Below, in pieces: positions 1 to 6,962 of a stretch of 14,833 bases of DNA. This DNA is from JANOAR01 sp031411235 (GTDB lineage Bacteria > Verrucomicrobiota > Verrucomicrobiia > Verrucomicrobiales > Verrucomicrobiaceae). The stretch is from positions 1 through 14,833 of the forward strand of contig JANOAR010000091.1 of assembly GCA_031411235.1 (NCBI GenBank), written 5' to 3'. The notes below the pieces were generated by a model. The model had not been told where the DNA came from and did not search any database. It saw nothing but the letters and a program-made list of their open reading frames with translations. How positions within the stretch are numbered: the stretch's first letter is position 1; each line of letters opens with the position of its first letter. The translations under genes and the position numbers were made by a program.

Positions 1-2439
1 CAGTTCTACGGCACGGGCGCGACATTCTACGACGCCGCCGGGCAGCAGGCGAATGCGCCGACTTGGAACAGCGTGGGACAAAACGACGGCTACGTGATCA
101 AATACGATCCGAACGGAAACCTGTGGCAATCCACGCCGCCGACGATCACCGCGCATCCGCAAACTCAAAGCGCCGCGATCCTCGGCAGCGTCACCTTCAA
201 CGTGAATGCATGCGGCACTGGGCTGACTTATCAATGGAGCAAGGATGGCGTGCCGATCCCCGGCGCGACGGCGGCGAGCCTCGCGCTTGGCCGTTTGAAA
301 TGGAGCATGGCGGGCAGCTACACGGTCGCCGTGAGCAACAGCGACGGCACCGCGACGAGCAACGCAGCGACGCTCGCCGCGACCGGCGCGCTCACGCCGG
401 ACGTGCCGGTGCTCTTCAGCGTCGGCGGCAGTGCGGGTGTGGATTACGGGAAGGATTTCGCGACCGACGCGCAGGGCAATCTCATCGCCGCAGGATACTT
501 TTATGGCACTGTGGATTTCGATCCCAGCCCTGTCGTGAGCAATCGGACGAGCAATGGAAACGCGGACAATTTTCTCGCGAAGTATGATCACAACGGCGCG
601 CTGCTCTGGGCCGTGTCGTGGGGCAGTCTCGGCACGGACATTCCGCACAGCGTCACCACCGATGCGACCGGCAACATCTATGTGTGCGGCTATTACTCCA
701 GCACGCACGATGCCGATCCCAGCGCGGGCGTATTCACGCTCACGGGCGGTGCCGCGCGCGATGCCTACATTGCGAAATACGATGCCAGCGGCGTCTTTCA
801 GTGGGCGAAGGGATTTGGAAGCACGGGCCTCGACGACTGCTTCTGCCTCGATGTGGACGGCGCGGGGAATGTGTATGCCACCGGCGTCTTCGCGGGCACG
901 GTGGACTTTGGCGGCACGAGCCTGACGAGCGCGGGCGCGTGGGACGCGTGGGTGGCGAAATTCACGAGCGCAGGCGCACTGACCTGGGTGCAAGCCATCG
1001 GCAGCACCGGCGAAGACGATGGCACGGCGATCGAGGTGGATACGATGGGCCGTGTGAATGTCGCGGGCTATTTCAATGGCATGGTGGATTTCGATTCCGG
1101 CGCGGGCACCAACAATCTCACCAGCGCTGGCAGCAACGATGGCTTTCTGCTTCAACTCGACACGAACGGCGCGCACCAATGGGCGATCCGTTTCGGCGGC
1201 ACGGGCTCGGACACGATCACGCCCGGCGGCATCACTACCGACCTGTGGGGCAATGTTTTTCTCTGCGGAAATTTCGCGACGAATGCGGATTTCGATCCCG
1301 GCGCTGGCGTCGCGAACCTCACGAGCAGCGGTGGTGGCGATTGGTTTGTGGCGAAGTATTCGAGCACCGGCGCGTATCGGATGGCCTTTGGTGCGGGAGG
1401 CAGCGGCAGTGACCAGGCGCACCGCCTCAATCTCGACGCGTCGGGCAACATCTATGTCACCGGCTGGTTCGAGGGAACCGTGGACTTCGATCCCGGCGTG
1501 GGTGCCGCGAATCTCACCGCCGCCTCCGCGAGCCCGAACAACGACATCTACCTCGCCAGCTACACCGGCACGGGCGCGTATCGCTGGGCCAGCCGTTTCG
1601 GCGGCACGACGCCGAACGACGGCGACAGCCTCGGCACGAGCGTGAAACTCTGTGCGCCGGATCGCTTCAGCTTCGGCGGACGTTTTCACGGCAGCGACGA
1701 CTTCGTGCCCGGTCCCGGCGTCGGCATCCTGAGCGAAGACGGCACCGGCGCAGTCTTCGCCGGCATCTACCGCACCGACGGGAATCTCTTCCTCCCCGCC
1801 GGCTACACCGCCCCCGCAATCATCACCCCGCCACAAAGCAACGCCGTCGTCGCCAGCAGCAGCGCCACCTTCACCATCACCGCGAGCGGCGTGACACCCT
1901 TGCTTTACCAATGGCAGCGCAATGGCGTGAATATAGCGAACGCCACGAGCGCGAGTTACACGCTGACAGGACTGTCCCTCGCCGACCACGGTGCGCAGTT
2001 CACTTGCGTCGTCACCAACTACGGTGGCACTGCGACGAGCGCCGCCGCCATCCTCTCCGTCTTCGCCACGCAGATCGAAGTCTGGCGCTTCAATCATTTC
2101 GGCACGAACGCGAACACGGGCACCGCAGCCGACAACGCCGACCCGGATAGCGATGGTATCGTGAACCTTTTTGAGTTTGCGACCGGCAACTCTCCCATCG
2201 TCAGCAATCCTTCACCATTCACGAGCAACATGAGCGGCGGCTATTTGACCATGAGTGTTGCTAAGGGCGCCGTCAGCGGTGTGACGTGGAGTGCCGAATC
2301 CTGCGATGATGTGGCATCATGGTCGCCTGCGAACGTTACCGTTCTCACCAACGACGCGAATACCTTCCTGGTTCGCGACAATGTCGCTACGGGCAGCGCG
2401 CCTCGACGATTCTTGCGGCTCAAAGTTAGCCGACCCTAA
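1..2439 (+). CDS. Secreted Ig-like/beta-propeller repeat protein, 3' part
   Basis: The frame is open from base 1 to TAA at 2437-2439 (812 codons), so the gene begins before the window; a GTG at 73 is only an internal codon. In window residue numbers: residues 1-40 look like the last blade of an earlier propeller (NDGYVIKYDPNGN). Residues 48-127 are an Ig-like domain (YQWSKDG, then GSYTVAVSNSDG). Residues 135-597 hold seven repeats of about 66 residues with the pattern DxxGNxYxxGxFxGTxDFDPxxG then DxFxAKYxxxGxxxWAxxFG, an SBBP-type propeller. Residues 605-687 are a second Ig-like domain (YQWQRNGVNI). Residues 690-734 carry ADPDSDGIVNLFEFATG, a calcium-loop-like motif common near the C-termini of verrucomicrobial exported proteins. 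The chain ends in RRFLRLKVSRP. Probable role is extracellular or surface binding; no catalytic motif is seen. It converges on the LamG gene, with about 520 bp of relics between them. Confidence 0.85.
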   Translation, partial: QFYGTGATFYDAAGQQANAPTWNSVGQNDGYVIKYDPNGNLWQSTPPTITAHPQTQSAAILGSVTFNVNACGTGLTYQWSKDGVPIPGATAASLALGRLKWSMAGSYTVAVSNSDGTATSNAATLAATGALTPDVPVLFSVGGSAGVDYGKDFATDAQGNLIAAGYFYGTVDFDPSPVVSNRTSNGNADNFLAKYDHNGALLWAVSWGSLGTDIPHSVTTDATGNIYVCGYYSSTHDADPSAGVFTLTGGAARDAYIAKYDASGVFQWAKGFGSTGLDDCFCLDVDGAGNVYATGVFAGTVDFGGTSLTSAGAWDAWVAKFTSAGALTWVQAIGSTGEDDGTAIEVDTMGRVNVAGYFNGMVDFDSGAGTNNLTSAGSNDGFLLQLDTNGAHQWAIRFGGTGSDTITPGGITTDLWGNVFLCGNFATNADFDPGAGVANLTSSGGGDWFVAKYSSTGAYRMAFGAGGSGSDQAHRLNLDASGNIYVTGWFEGTVDFDPGVGAANLTAASASPNNDIYLASYTGTGAYRWASRFGGTTPNDGDSLGTSVKLCAPDRFSFGGRFHGSDDFVPGPGVGILSEDGTGAVFAGIYRTDGNLFLPAGYTAPAIITPPQSNAVVASSSATFTITASGVTPLLYQWQRNGVNIANATSASYTLTGLSLADHGAQFTCVVTNYGGTATSAAAILSVFATQIEVWRFNHFGTNANTGTAADNADPDSDGIVNLFEFATGNSPIVSNPSPFTSNMSGGYLTMSVAKGAVSGVTWSAESCDDVASWSPANVTVLTNDANTFLVRDNVATGSAPRRFLRLKVSRP

Positions 2440-2440
2440 A

Positions 2441-2581
2441 TCATGTGTCGTTGACGCTCATCCAGGTGCGAGGATCGCTGTCCGAGGAGAGCACATAGTT
2501 GCGCAAGTGAGCCGCATCTCCGAGGAAGCCGAGTTGCTCGGCGAGGGCGATGCTAGCCGAAGGAGACATTTCATGAGAGAG
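2441..2581 (-). pseudogene. C-terminal fragment of an unidentified protein, cut at repeat A
   Basis: Reading leftwards on the minus strand from the edge of repeat A (2582), a frame runs without stops to TGA at 2441-2443. It reads LSHEMSPSASIALAEQLGFL and continues as GDAAHLRNYVLSSDSDPRTW then MSVNDT. An ATG at 2567-2569 would give 42 residues. The frame is closed upstream by a TGA that lies inside the repeat itself (2582-2584). Composition looks protein-like, with an amphipathic stretch and mixed charged residues, but I do not recognise the family. It is either the 3' remnant of a gene whose 5' part was lost where the repeat now sits, or a chance opening in GC-rich DNA. It is convergent with the preceding gene and its stop sits one base after that gene's stop. 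Confidence 0.35.
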
Positions 2582-2727
2582 TCAGGGCTGTGCTTTCAAA
2601 AAAAATCGGGTTTCGCGTTGCTTCATCCATCTTGGACGCGGCGAGATGCGCCGTCTTGTCGGAGATGACGGTCGAACATGTCAAAAGCCGCACAAAGACG
2701 AGACGCCTAGAAGTCGCAGAGCTTGTG
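2582..2727 (+). repeat. 146-bp dispersed direct repeat, copy A
   Basis: This block matches 6193-6338 in the same orientation over 146 bases with two substitutions (2661 G versus 6272 T; 2721 G versus 6332 C) and no indels, including an identical run of eight A. Similarity stops abruptly at both ends, and the edges show no terminal inverted repeats or obvious target duplication. The plus strand has an open frame from GTG at 2590 (LSKKIGFRVASSILDAARCA, then VLSEMTVEHVKSRTKTRRLE) that ends at TGA just past the repeat. The minus strand is also open. Function is unknown; it could be a short mobile or recombination-prone element, or a duplicated gene fragment. Confidence 0.9.
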
Positions 2728-2959
2728 CAGGTCATCGTCGCATGAGTCCACCCTCGCGGAGTAAGCCTGTGCGATTCCGCCTCCATCTCATCCGCGGATC
2801 CTTGTATGCCTTCGGGGTGACTCAGCCTTGCTTGGCTTGTCTGGCGGCAGCGCTGAAGTTCCCGGCAGCGAGCGATCTCGGGACACGCCGCCAGCGAGCA
2901 GCGGTGAGAGGGTGTGGGAGCAGAGAAGGTGAGTGACTTTCATCAGCAGGGCAGGGGGC
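2728..2959. other. Gene-free spacer with an imperfect hairpin
   Basis: This stretch lies between repeat A and the LamG stop and holds no convincing gene. CTGGCGGC at 2841-2848 pairs with GCCGCCAG at 2887-2894, and inside it TCCCG at 2860-2864 pairs with CGGGA at 2879-2883, leaving a 14-base loop and unequal internal bulges. There is no T-run, so it is not a canonical intrinsic terminator. Because it lies downstream of the LamG gene on the minus strand, it could still act as a 3' structure, or it could be part of an interspersed repeat. Short open frames exist on both strands without recognisable domains. Confidence 0.35.
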
Positions 2960-5900
2960 TCATGGCTGTTTGGTAAAGCGCAGCACATGCGGCTTTTCAG
3001 CATTGATCTGAAGGTTGTATGTCTGGCTCCAGGTCTTCGCTTTGGCATCGTAGTCGGTTTGCCAGAAGTCGTTGCCGTGGATGCTTTGGTTCAAGGGTTT
3101 GCCATCCACCATCAACGTGTAGCCCCGTGACGAAGTGAGACCGGTGAAGGTGATGGGCACATAGCCGGGGCCGCCACTGAGAGTGAACTCGGCTTGATCG
3201 TCTGCGGTGCTGAGGGTGATGGCGGGATGCGTGCGGAGGAGTGTGCCGTGCTTCATTTCAATGCGGCGGTCGTTGCCCACGGCCTCGCGCTGGATCATGC
3301 GCCAGGTGTTGGCGTCCTTGGTCAATGCGGTGCGCAGGGCTTCGTTGGGGCCGTAGTAGTCAGCGGCGGATTGGGGCATGAGGATGTGTTCGAGGGTGGC
3401 TTCGATGAAGTCTCCTGGCTCGAATCGCGTGACTCCGGGCGGTGGCACGAAATCGAGTGTGGAGGCATCTTCGTTCCGCAAAGTGACGCCGTGCTCGGCG
3501 ATCCACGGTGCTGCGTCTTTGCCACCGAGACGGGCTTTCCATGCGCGAATGACGATGCCGCGATTGGCCCCTGCGCCGTTGTTTTGACGTGCTCTGAGTT
3601 CGCCTTCGTGCAGCGAGATCCATGGAACGCGCCCCGTGCATTCGAGGGGTGTGGTGCGGTAGGTGTTGCCGCCCCATTGGGTGTTCCATTCTTTGAGCAG
3701 ACCGCTCTCATTGCCGAGCGCCAGCTTGCGCTCGCTGGTGGAGGTGTAGGTGTCGGCACCGATTTGGAAGAGGACAAAGCGGGAGAAGTCGGTCGCTTTG
3801 GTGACATCGAACCGCAGCCGATAGATGCCACGCACCACGTCGTCTGTGCGGGCGAGACTGGCGGTGGTGGCATGGGTGATGCCCGTGCCGAGGCGGCCTG
3901 CGTAAGTCACCTCGGTGAGGCAGGGGCCTTGCTTGTGATACGTCGTGCGCATGGCGCTGTGGGGCACGCGCTCTCCGGCTGGATCAAAGAAGCGGAGGAA
4001 GTCACCACCGCCGACATTGCTCGTCCAACCCCAGAGTTTGCCATCGCCCACGGAACGCAGCATGACGGCGCGCACATCGGTGATGGTGCAGTGGGCCTGC
4101 GCTTGATCGGGCTCGTAGCAAATCGTCTCGCCCCACGAGCCGAGAGCACTCTGATCCCAGAGCTGATTGCTACCCCAACCGATGAGGCAAAGCTGAGCGT
4201 GCGATGCCGCCGCCACGCCACCCCAGTGACCGTAGGCGAGGGTGAGTTCGAGTTCGATGTTTGCCCCGGCAGGCAGGCGCACTTGCGAGATGCCGTGGAA
4301 CCATTGGTCGGCATACACGCCGCCCTCGGCATTGTTGTGCCAGTTCTTGCTGAGCTGCACGGGAATGCCTGTGGGATGGCCTTCCGCATCCCGCAGCATG
4401 GCCGAGACGCCGGTGATCGGGGTGCCGATGCGCTGATGAAAGCCGCGCGTGGTTTTCTCAAACATTAGCCGCGCGATTTGTTCACGGTCGGTGGGATTCG
4501 AGAGCTGCAACGTCACGCGCTCGATGGCGTCGTTGCTCGGGTTTTGCCCACCCGGCGGGGCGATGGGTTCGATGCCATCCAAGTTGATGCGATGCCTGCT
4601 GAGCGCAGGCTCATACACCACAGCACGCGCAATACCTGTGGCCTTCTCCGACGCAGCGACGATGACGGGGCTCGTTGGCTCCGAGGCTTTGCCAGTGACG
4701 GGATCAAGCACGAGCGACACTTCGCGCTCCTTGCCATCCACCCAAGGTTGATCGGCAGGCAGCTCCCAGCGCTGGTGCAGTTGGCCCTTGGGCGTCGTGA
4801 GACGGATGTCCATGGCGACCTGCTTCCACGCCTCACGCGGCTTAGTCATAGCGGCCTTGCCTTGGGCATTGAAAGTCCATTCAGCGACAGGTTTCACGGC
4901 AGATGGATGCACTTCTGGCTGCGCCCAATGCTGCCGCAGTTCCTCCGGCTTCAGTGCATGATCATAGAAACGAATCTCGTCCACCACACCGCGAAAATGA
5001 AAGCCATCGCCCGTGCCGTCCTGGCGTCTGCCAAAGGCCAGCGCACCTGGGTCAGGCAGGCGCTTCTTGCCCACCTTCGTCTCGCCTTCGAGGCTGCCAT
5101 TGACATACAGCCGCAGGGCATCGCCATCATAGCTCATCGCCAGATGGTTCCACTCACCGAGCTTCAGCGCGGTGTCCTTTGCAGACTGCGCCACCACCGC
5201 ATTCGCCGCACCACCGCCGATGTTCAGGTGCGCCCTCGGCTTGCCACCGGCGATCATGAAACCGATGTTGCCATTCGCAGCCTCATGGCCGCCCTTGCAC
5301 ATGAGCCAAGGCGAGTGCAGCCCCGCCTGATAGTCCACCGGAATGAAGGCCCACAGCTCCAGGGTGAACTGCTCTGCATCGAGCGCCGCGCTGTGCGGGA
5401 TCTCCAGATGGTTCGTGCCATCCAACCCAAAGCCACCACCCACACGCCCAAATGAGGACTCCCCCGCAGGGATCGCCAGCACCCCAGGACGCGCCGCCAA
5501 GATCAGGCCCAACCGATCCGCCCAAGCCGCTGTTTCAAATCGCGCGTCCACATTCAAGCACGTGCCATCGTCCGCCTTGAACTCCAAGTCCGTCACATCG
5601 CCGCGTTGGAAAAAACGACCTGATTCAATCAAGCGCGGCCCCGTGTAGCGCGACCACTTGCCGCCTGCCGTGCAGCGGTAGCGCGTGCCATCGACCACCA
5701 GCTGCAACGTTAGATCCGCAGCAGGCAGCGGGTGCCAGTCATCGTTCAATCCAGCCACGGCACCGAGATGAGGAATGCGCAGCGTCTCCGTGTTGAGCGC
5801 CATCGCATACGTGCCGGTCTGCACGATGCGCAGCCAGGGTGCCGTCGGCGTGTTCCCAGGAAACTCCTCCGCCCACCCCATCTGCGTAGCATCCGCCACG

Positions 5901-6019
5901 CGAGGCATCAGGGCCGACACGTCAGCCGCATGAGCCGTCAGCGATAACAAACAGAGAAGAATCATGGTGAAGCAGTTTTGCATGGGATGGATGCCGACAT
6001 GAGGCTGCGGTGCTTTCAT
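2960..6019 (-). CDS. Secreted LamG-domain protein, 1019 residues
   Basis: The N-terminus carries a signal peptide: a hydrophobic core FTMILLCLLSLTAHA around residues 17-31, with likely cleavage after AHA. Residues 35-185 are an uncharacterised beta-rich part. Residues 188-366 are a LamG-type (concanavalin-like) domain: FGLDGTNHLEIPHSAALDAE, FTLELWAFIP, GEWNHLAMSYDGDALRLYVN, and a closing VDEIRFYDHALKPEELRQHW. Residues 370-1019 form a large beta-rich region with many Trp and Gly that I cannot assign. The domain suggests carbohydrate or surface binding; a catalytic role for the C-terminal part is possible but unproven. The ATG at 6017-6019 was chosen because it overlaps the stop of the upstream frame (ATGA) and keeps Lys2 before the hydrophobic core. 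An internal ATG at 5981-5983 also gives a signal peptide, though without a basic residue. No good Shine-Dalgarno is seen for either start. The gene is bracketed by the two 146-bp direct repeats. Confidence 0.85.
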   Translation of the reverse strand: MKAPQPHVGIHPMQNCFTMILLCLLSLTAHAADVSALMPRVADATQMGWAEEFPGNTPTAPWLRIVQTGTYAMALNTETLRIPHLGAVAGLNDDWHPLPAADLTLQLVVDGTRYRCTAGGKWSRYTGPRLIESGRFFQRGDVTDLEFKADDGTCLNVDARFETAAWADRLGLILAARPGVLAIPAGESSFGRVGGGFGLDGTNHLEIPHSAALDAEQFTLELWAFIPVDYQAGLHSPWLMCKGGHEAANGNIGFMIAGGKPRAHLNIGGGAANAVVAQSAKDTALKLGEWNHLAMSYDGDALRLYVNGSLEGETKVGKKRLPDPGALAFGRRQDGTGDGFHFRGVVDEIRFYDHALKPEELRQHWAQPEVHPSAVKPVAEWTFNAQGKAAMTKPREAWKQVAMDIRLTTPKGQLHQRWELPADQPWVDGKEREVSLVLDPVTGKASEPTSPVIVAASEKATGIARAVVYEPALSRHRINLDGIEPIAPPGGQNPSNDAIERVTLQLSNPTDREQIARLMFEKTTRGFHQRIGTPITGVSAMLRDAEGHPTGIPVQLSKNWHNNAEGGVYADQWFHGISQVRLPAGANIELELTLAYGHWGGVAAASHAQLCLIGWGSNQLWDQSALGSWGETICYEPDQAQAHCTITDVRAVMLRSVGDGKLWGWTSNVGGGDFLRFFDPAGERVPHSAMRTTYHKQGPCLTEVTYAGRLGTGITHATTASLARTDDVVRGIYRLRFDVTKATDFSRFVLFQIGADTYTSTSERKLALGNESGLLKEWNTQWGGNTYRTTPLECTGRVPWISLHEGELRARQNNGAGANRGIVIRAWKARLGGKDAAPWIAEHGVTLRNEDASTLDFVPPPGVTRFEPGDFIEATLEHILMPQSAADYYGPNEALRTALTKDANTWRMIQREAVGNDRRIEMKHGTLLRTHPAITLSTADDQAEFTLSGGPGYVPITFTGLTSSRGYTLMVDGKPLNQSIHGNDFWQTDYDAKAKTWSQTYNLQINAEKPHVLRFTKQP

Positions 6020-6192
6020 TTGATGGTGGTCTTAAAGAATCGCTTGGCTGTCTCCGCATTGGTTTTTTCCTCTTCAAGCAGAGGCTTCAGTTCAGGACTG
6101 GCGATGGTGGCTTGAGCGAGGTCATCGTTTTTTAACGCCCATTGAAAGGCTTGAGCCGTTCCTGGAGGCACGCTGGCTCGACAGTAGGCGGT
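6016..6192 (-). pseudogene. C-terminal relic overlapping the LamG start
   Basis: Reading left from the edge of repeat B (6193), the minus strand encodes 58 codons ending with TGA at 6016-6018. The peptide runs TAYCRASVPPGTAQAFQWAL, KNDDLAQATIASPELKPLLE, EEKTNAETAKRFFKTTIK. The stop overlaps the ATG of the LamG gene (ATGA), as in translationally coupled operon genes. There is no ATG, and an in-frame TGA lies inside repeat B (6193-6195), so the 5' part is missing. A phrase like AFQWALKNDDL resembles C-terminal segments of some verrucomicrobial and planctomycetal regulatory or exported proteins, but I would not name the family. It is most likely the 3' end of the former upstream operon partner of the LamG gene. 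A very short product from GTG at 6169-6171 is conceivable but unlikely. Confidence 0.55.
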
Positions 6193-6338
6193 TCAGGGCT
6201 GTGCTTTCAAAAAAAATCGGGTTTCGCGTTGCTTCATCCATCTTGGACGCGGCGAGATGCGCCGTCTTGTCTGAGATGACGGTCGAACATGTCAAAAGCC
6301 GCACAAAGACGAGACGCCTAGAAGTCGCAGACCTTGTG
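6193..6338 (+). repeat. 146-bp dispersed direct repeat, copy B
   Basis: This is the second copy of the block at 2582-2727, with 144 of 146 bases identical and the same orientation, 3611 bp downstream. It sits exactly between two truncated reading frames: a minus-strand C-terminal relic on its left and a plus-strand C-terminal relic on its right. Both are open towards the repeat and both lack 5' ends. That arrangement fits a deletion or insertion event whose junction is the repeat. The same open frame from GTG (6201) is preserved, and here it runs on to 6404 through non-homologous sequence. Confidence 0.9.
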
Positions 6339-6562
6339 ATGGCAGCCAAGGCCAGCTGGGAAACAATGGCAGCGATGGCAGCCAGGGCGCGCCGGGTGAG
6401 GTGAGTAATGCCCAACTCAACAGCGCGATCAACGGCACGAGCAACAACACGAATGGCGTGGGCACGCTGAGCCAAGGAGCCGATGGCAGCTACAACCCGA
6501 CGCAGATGCAGGACGTGCTGAACAAGCTGGACGAGCTGATCGATGCGCTGCGTCGCCCGTAG
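6339..6562 (+). pseudogene. Collagen-like protein, C-terminal relic
   Basis: From the right edge of repeat B, the plus-strand frame reads GSQGQLGNNGSDGSQGAPGE, then VSNAQLNSAINGTSNNTNGV, GTLSQGADGSYNPTQMQDVL and NKLDELIDALRRP, with TAG at 6560-6562. It starts with Gly-X-Y-like low-complexity repeats, continues with an Asn/Thr-rich stretch, and finishes in an amphipathic helix. This layout resembles the C-termini of collagen-like or tail-fibre-like exported proteins that I associate with Verrucomicrobiota (knowledge-based, not checked). In the same frame a TGA at 6272-6274 lies inside the repeat and no start codon follows, so it is a 5'-truncated gene. A different frame covers much of the same DNA but yields low-complexity Ala/Met peptide and is judged spurious. 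Confidence 0.6.
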
Positions 6563-6801
6563 ATTTTGATGGGTAATCGAATCCGTGCGGCATGACATCG
6601 AGAAGGGAGAGGCGATGCATGAACCCGAACGCCGCGTTTCAGCGGTGGTTAGCTTCGGCAAAGCTCGAGTCTCAGGCGGTTTGGCGATGGCGGGACTGTA
6701 TTGGAAAATACTGAGCCCGCCGTCGCCAAGCCGCATCAGGCCGGGCGTTGGTGAAGATAGCCGTCGATCAAACGCGGCGTTCGGGATGAAGGGTAGGGAT
6801 G
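6563..6801. repeat. Nested palindromic element (structured, possibly mobile or RNA)
   Basis: An outer perfect 16-bp inverted repeat (CCCGAACGCCGCGTTT at 6624-6639; its complement at 6770-6785) encloses a long inner hairpin. The inner left arm is 6676-6702 and the right arm 6707-6734, around a GGAA tetraloop (6703-6706). Their outer 19 positions pair completely if two G-T wobbles (6680-6730 and 6688-6722) are allowed. A small internal bulge (6695-6697 with 6712-6715) follows, then five pairs to the loop. A further 5-bp hairpin (AGCTT/AAGCT, 6651-6665) lies in the left internal part. The two internal segments between outer and inner stems are nearly equal (36 and 35 nt). The wobbles become A-C mismatches on the opposite strand, so a plus-strand transcript would fold better. 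It could be a REP- or MITE-like interspersed element or a non-coding RNA. No convincing gene is present; open frames on both strands look like shadows. Confidence 0.6.
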
Positions 6802-6940
6802 CTACTCGGGGGGTGTGACGGCGCAGGATTTCGCTTTGGCAAGTAGGCCGGCGAGGCGTTGGGCTGCGGCGGCTTGTTCCTGGATGAGGTTCTGCGTTTC
6901 GCCGGGGTCTTTGGAGAGATCCAAGAGGGCGGGGCGTGCG
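6802..6940 (-). pseudogene. Sulfatase C-terminal relic
   Basis: The minus strand encodes ALLDLSKDPGETQNLIQEQA followed by AAAQRLAGLLAKAKSCAVTP and PE, with TAG at 6802-6804. The phrase LxDLSKDPGETxNL followed by a helical segment is the characteristic C-terminal end of family S1 (type I) sulfatases, which are numerous in this phylum (family knowledge). Everything upstream is missing: no sulfatase catalytic core (CxPSR) occurs in the window. Similarity fades at a run of seven G (6940-6946, plus strand) and about 20 bases before the stop of the glycosidase-like gene. It is a decayed remnant, not a functional gene. Confidence 0.65.
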
Positions 6941-6962
6941 GGGGGGCATCGGGTATGCGACG

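Noticed and set aside
2291..2668. Plus-strand 125-codon frame running from the propeller gene into repeat A
   Set aside because: Its first half is an out-of-frame reading of the propeller gene and its second half crosses the relic and repeat without coherent domain.
3194..4468. Long plus-strand open frame (424 codons) inside the LamG gene
   Set aside because: It is a shadow of the minus-strand gene: Cys/Ala/Gly-rich peptide, no domain, no ribosome site, while the opposite frame has a signal peptide and a LamG domain.
6122..6949. Minus-strand open frame of 275 codons across the graveyard region
   Set aside because: It strings together repeat B, the antisense of the collagen-like relic and the palindromic element. 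The peptide is Arg/Ser/Pro-rich and domain-free.
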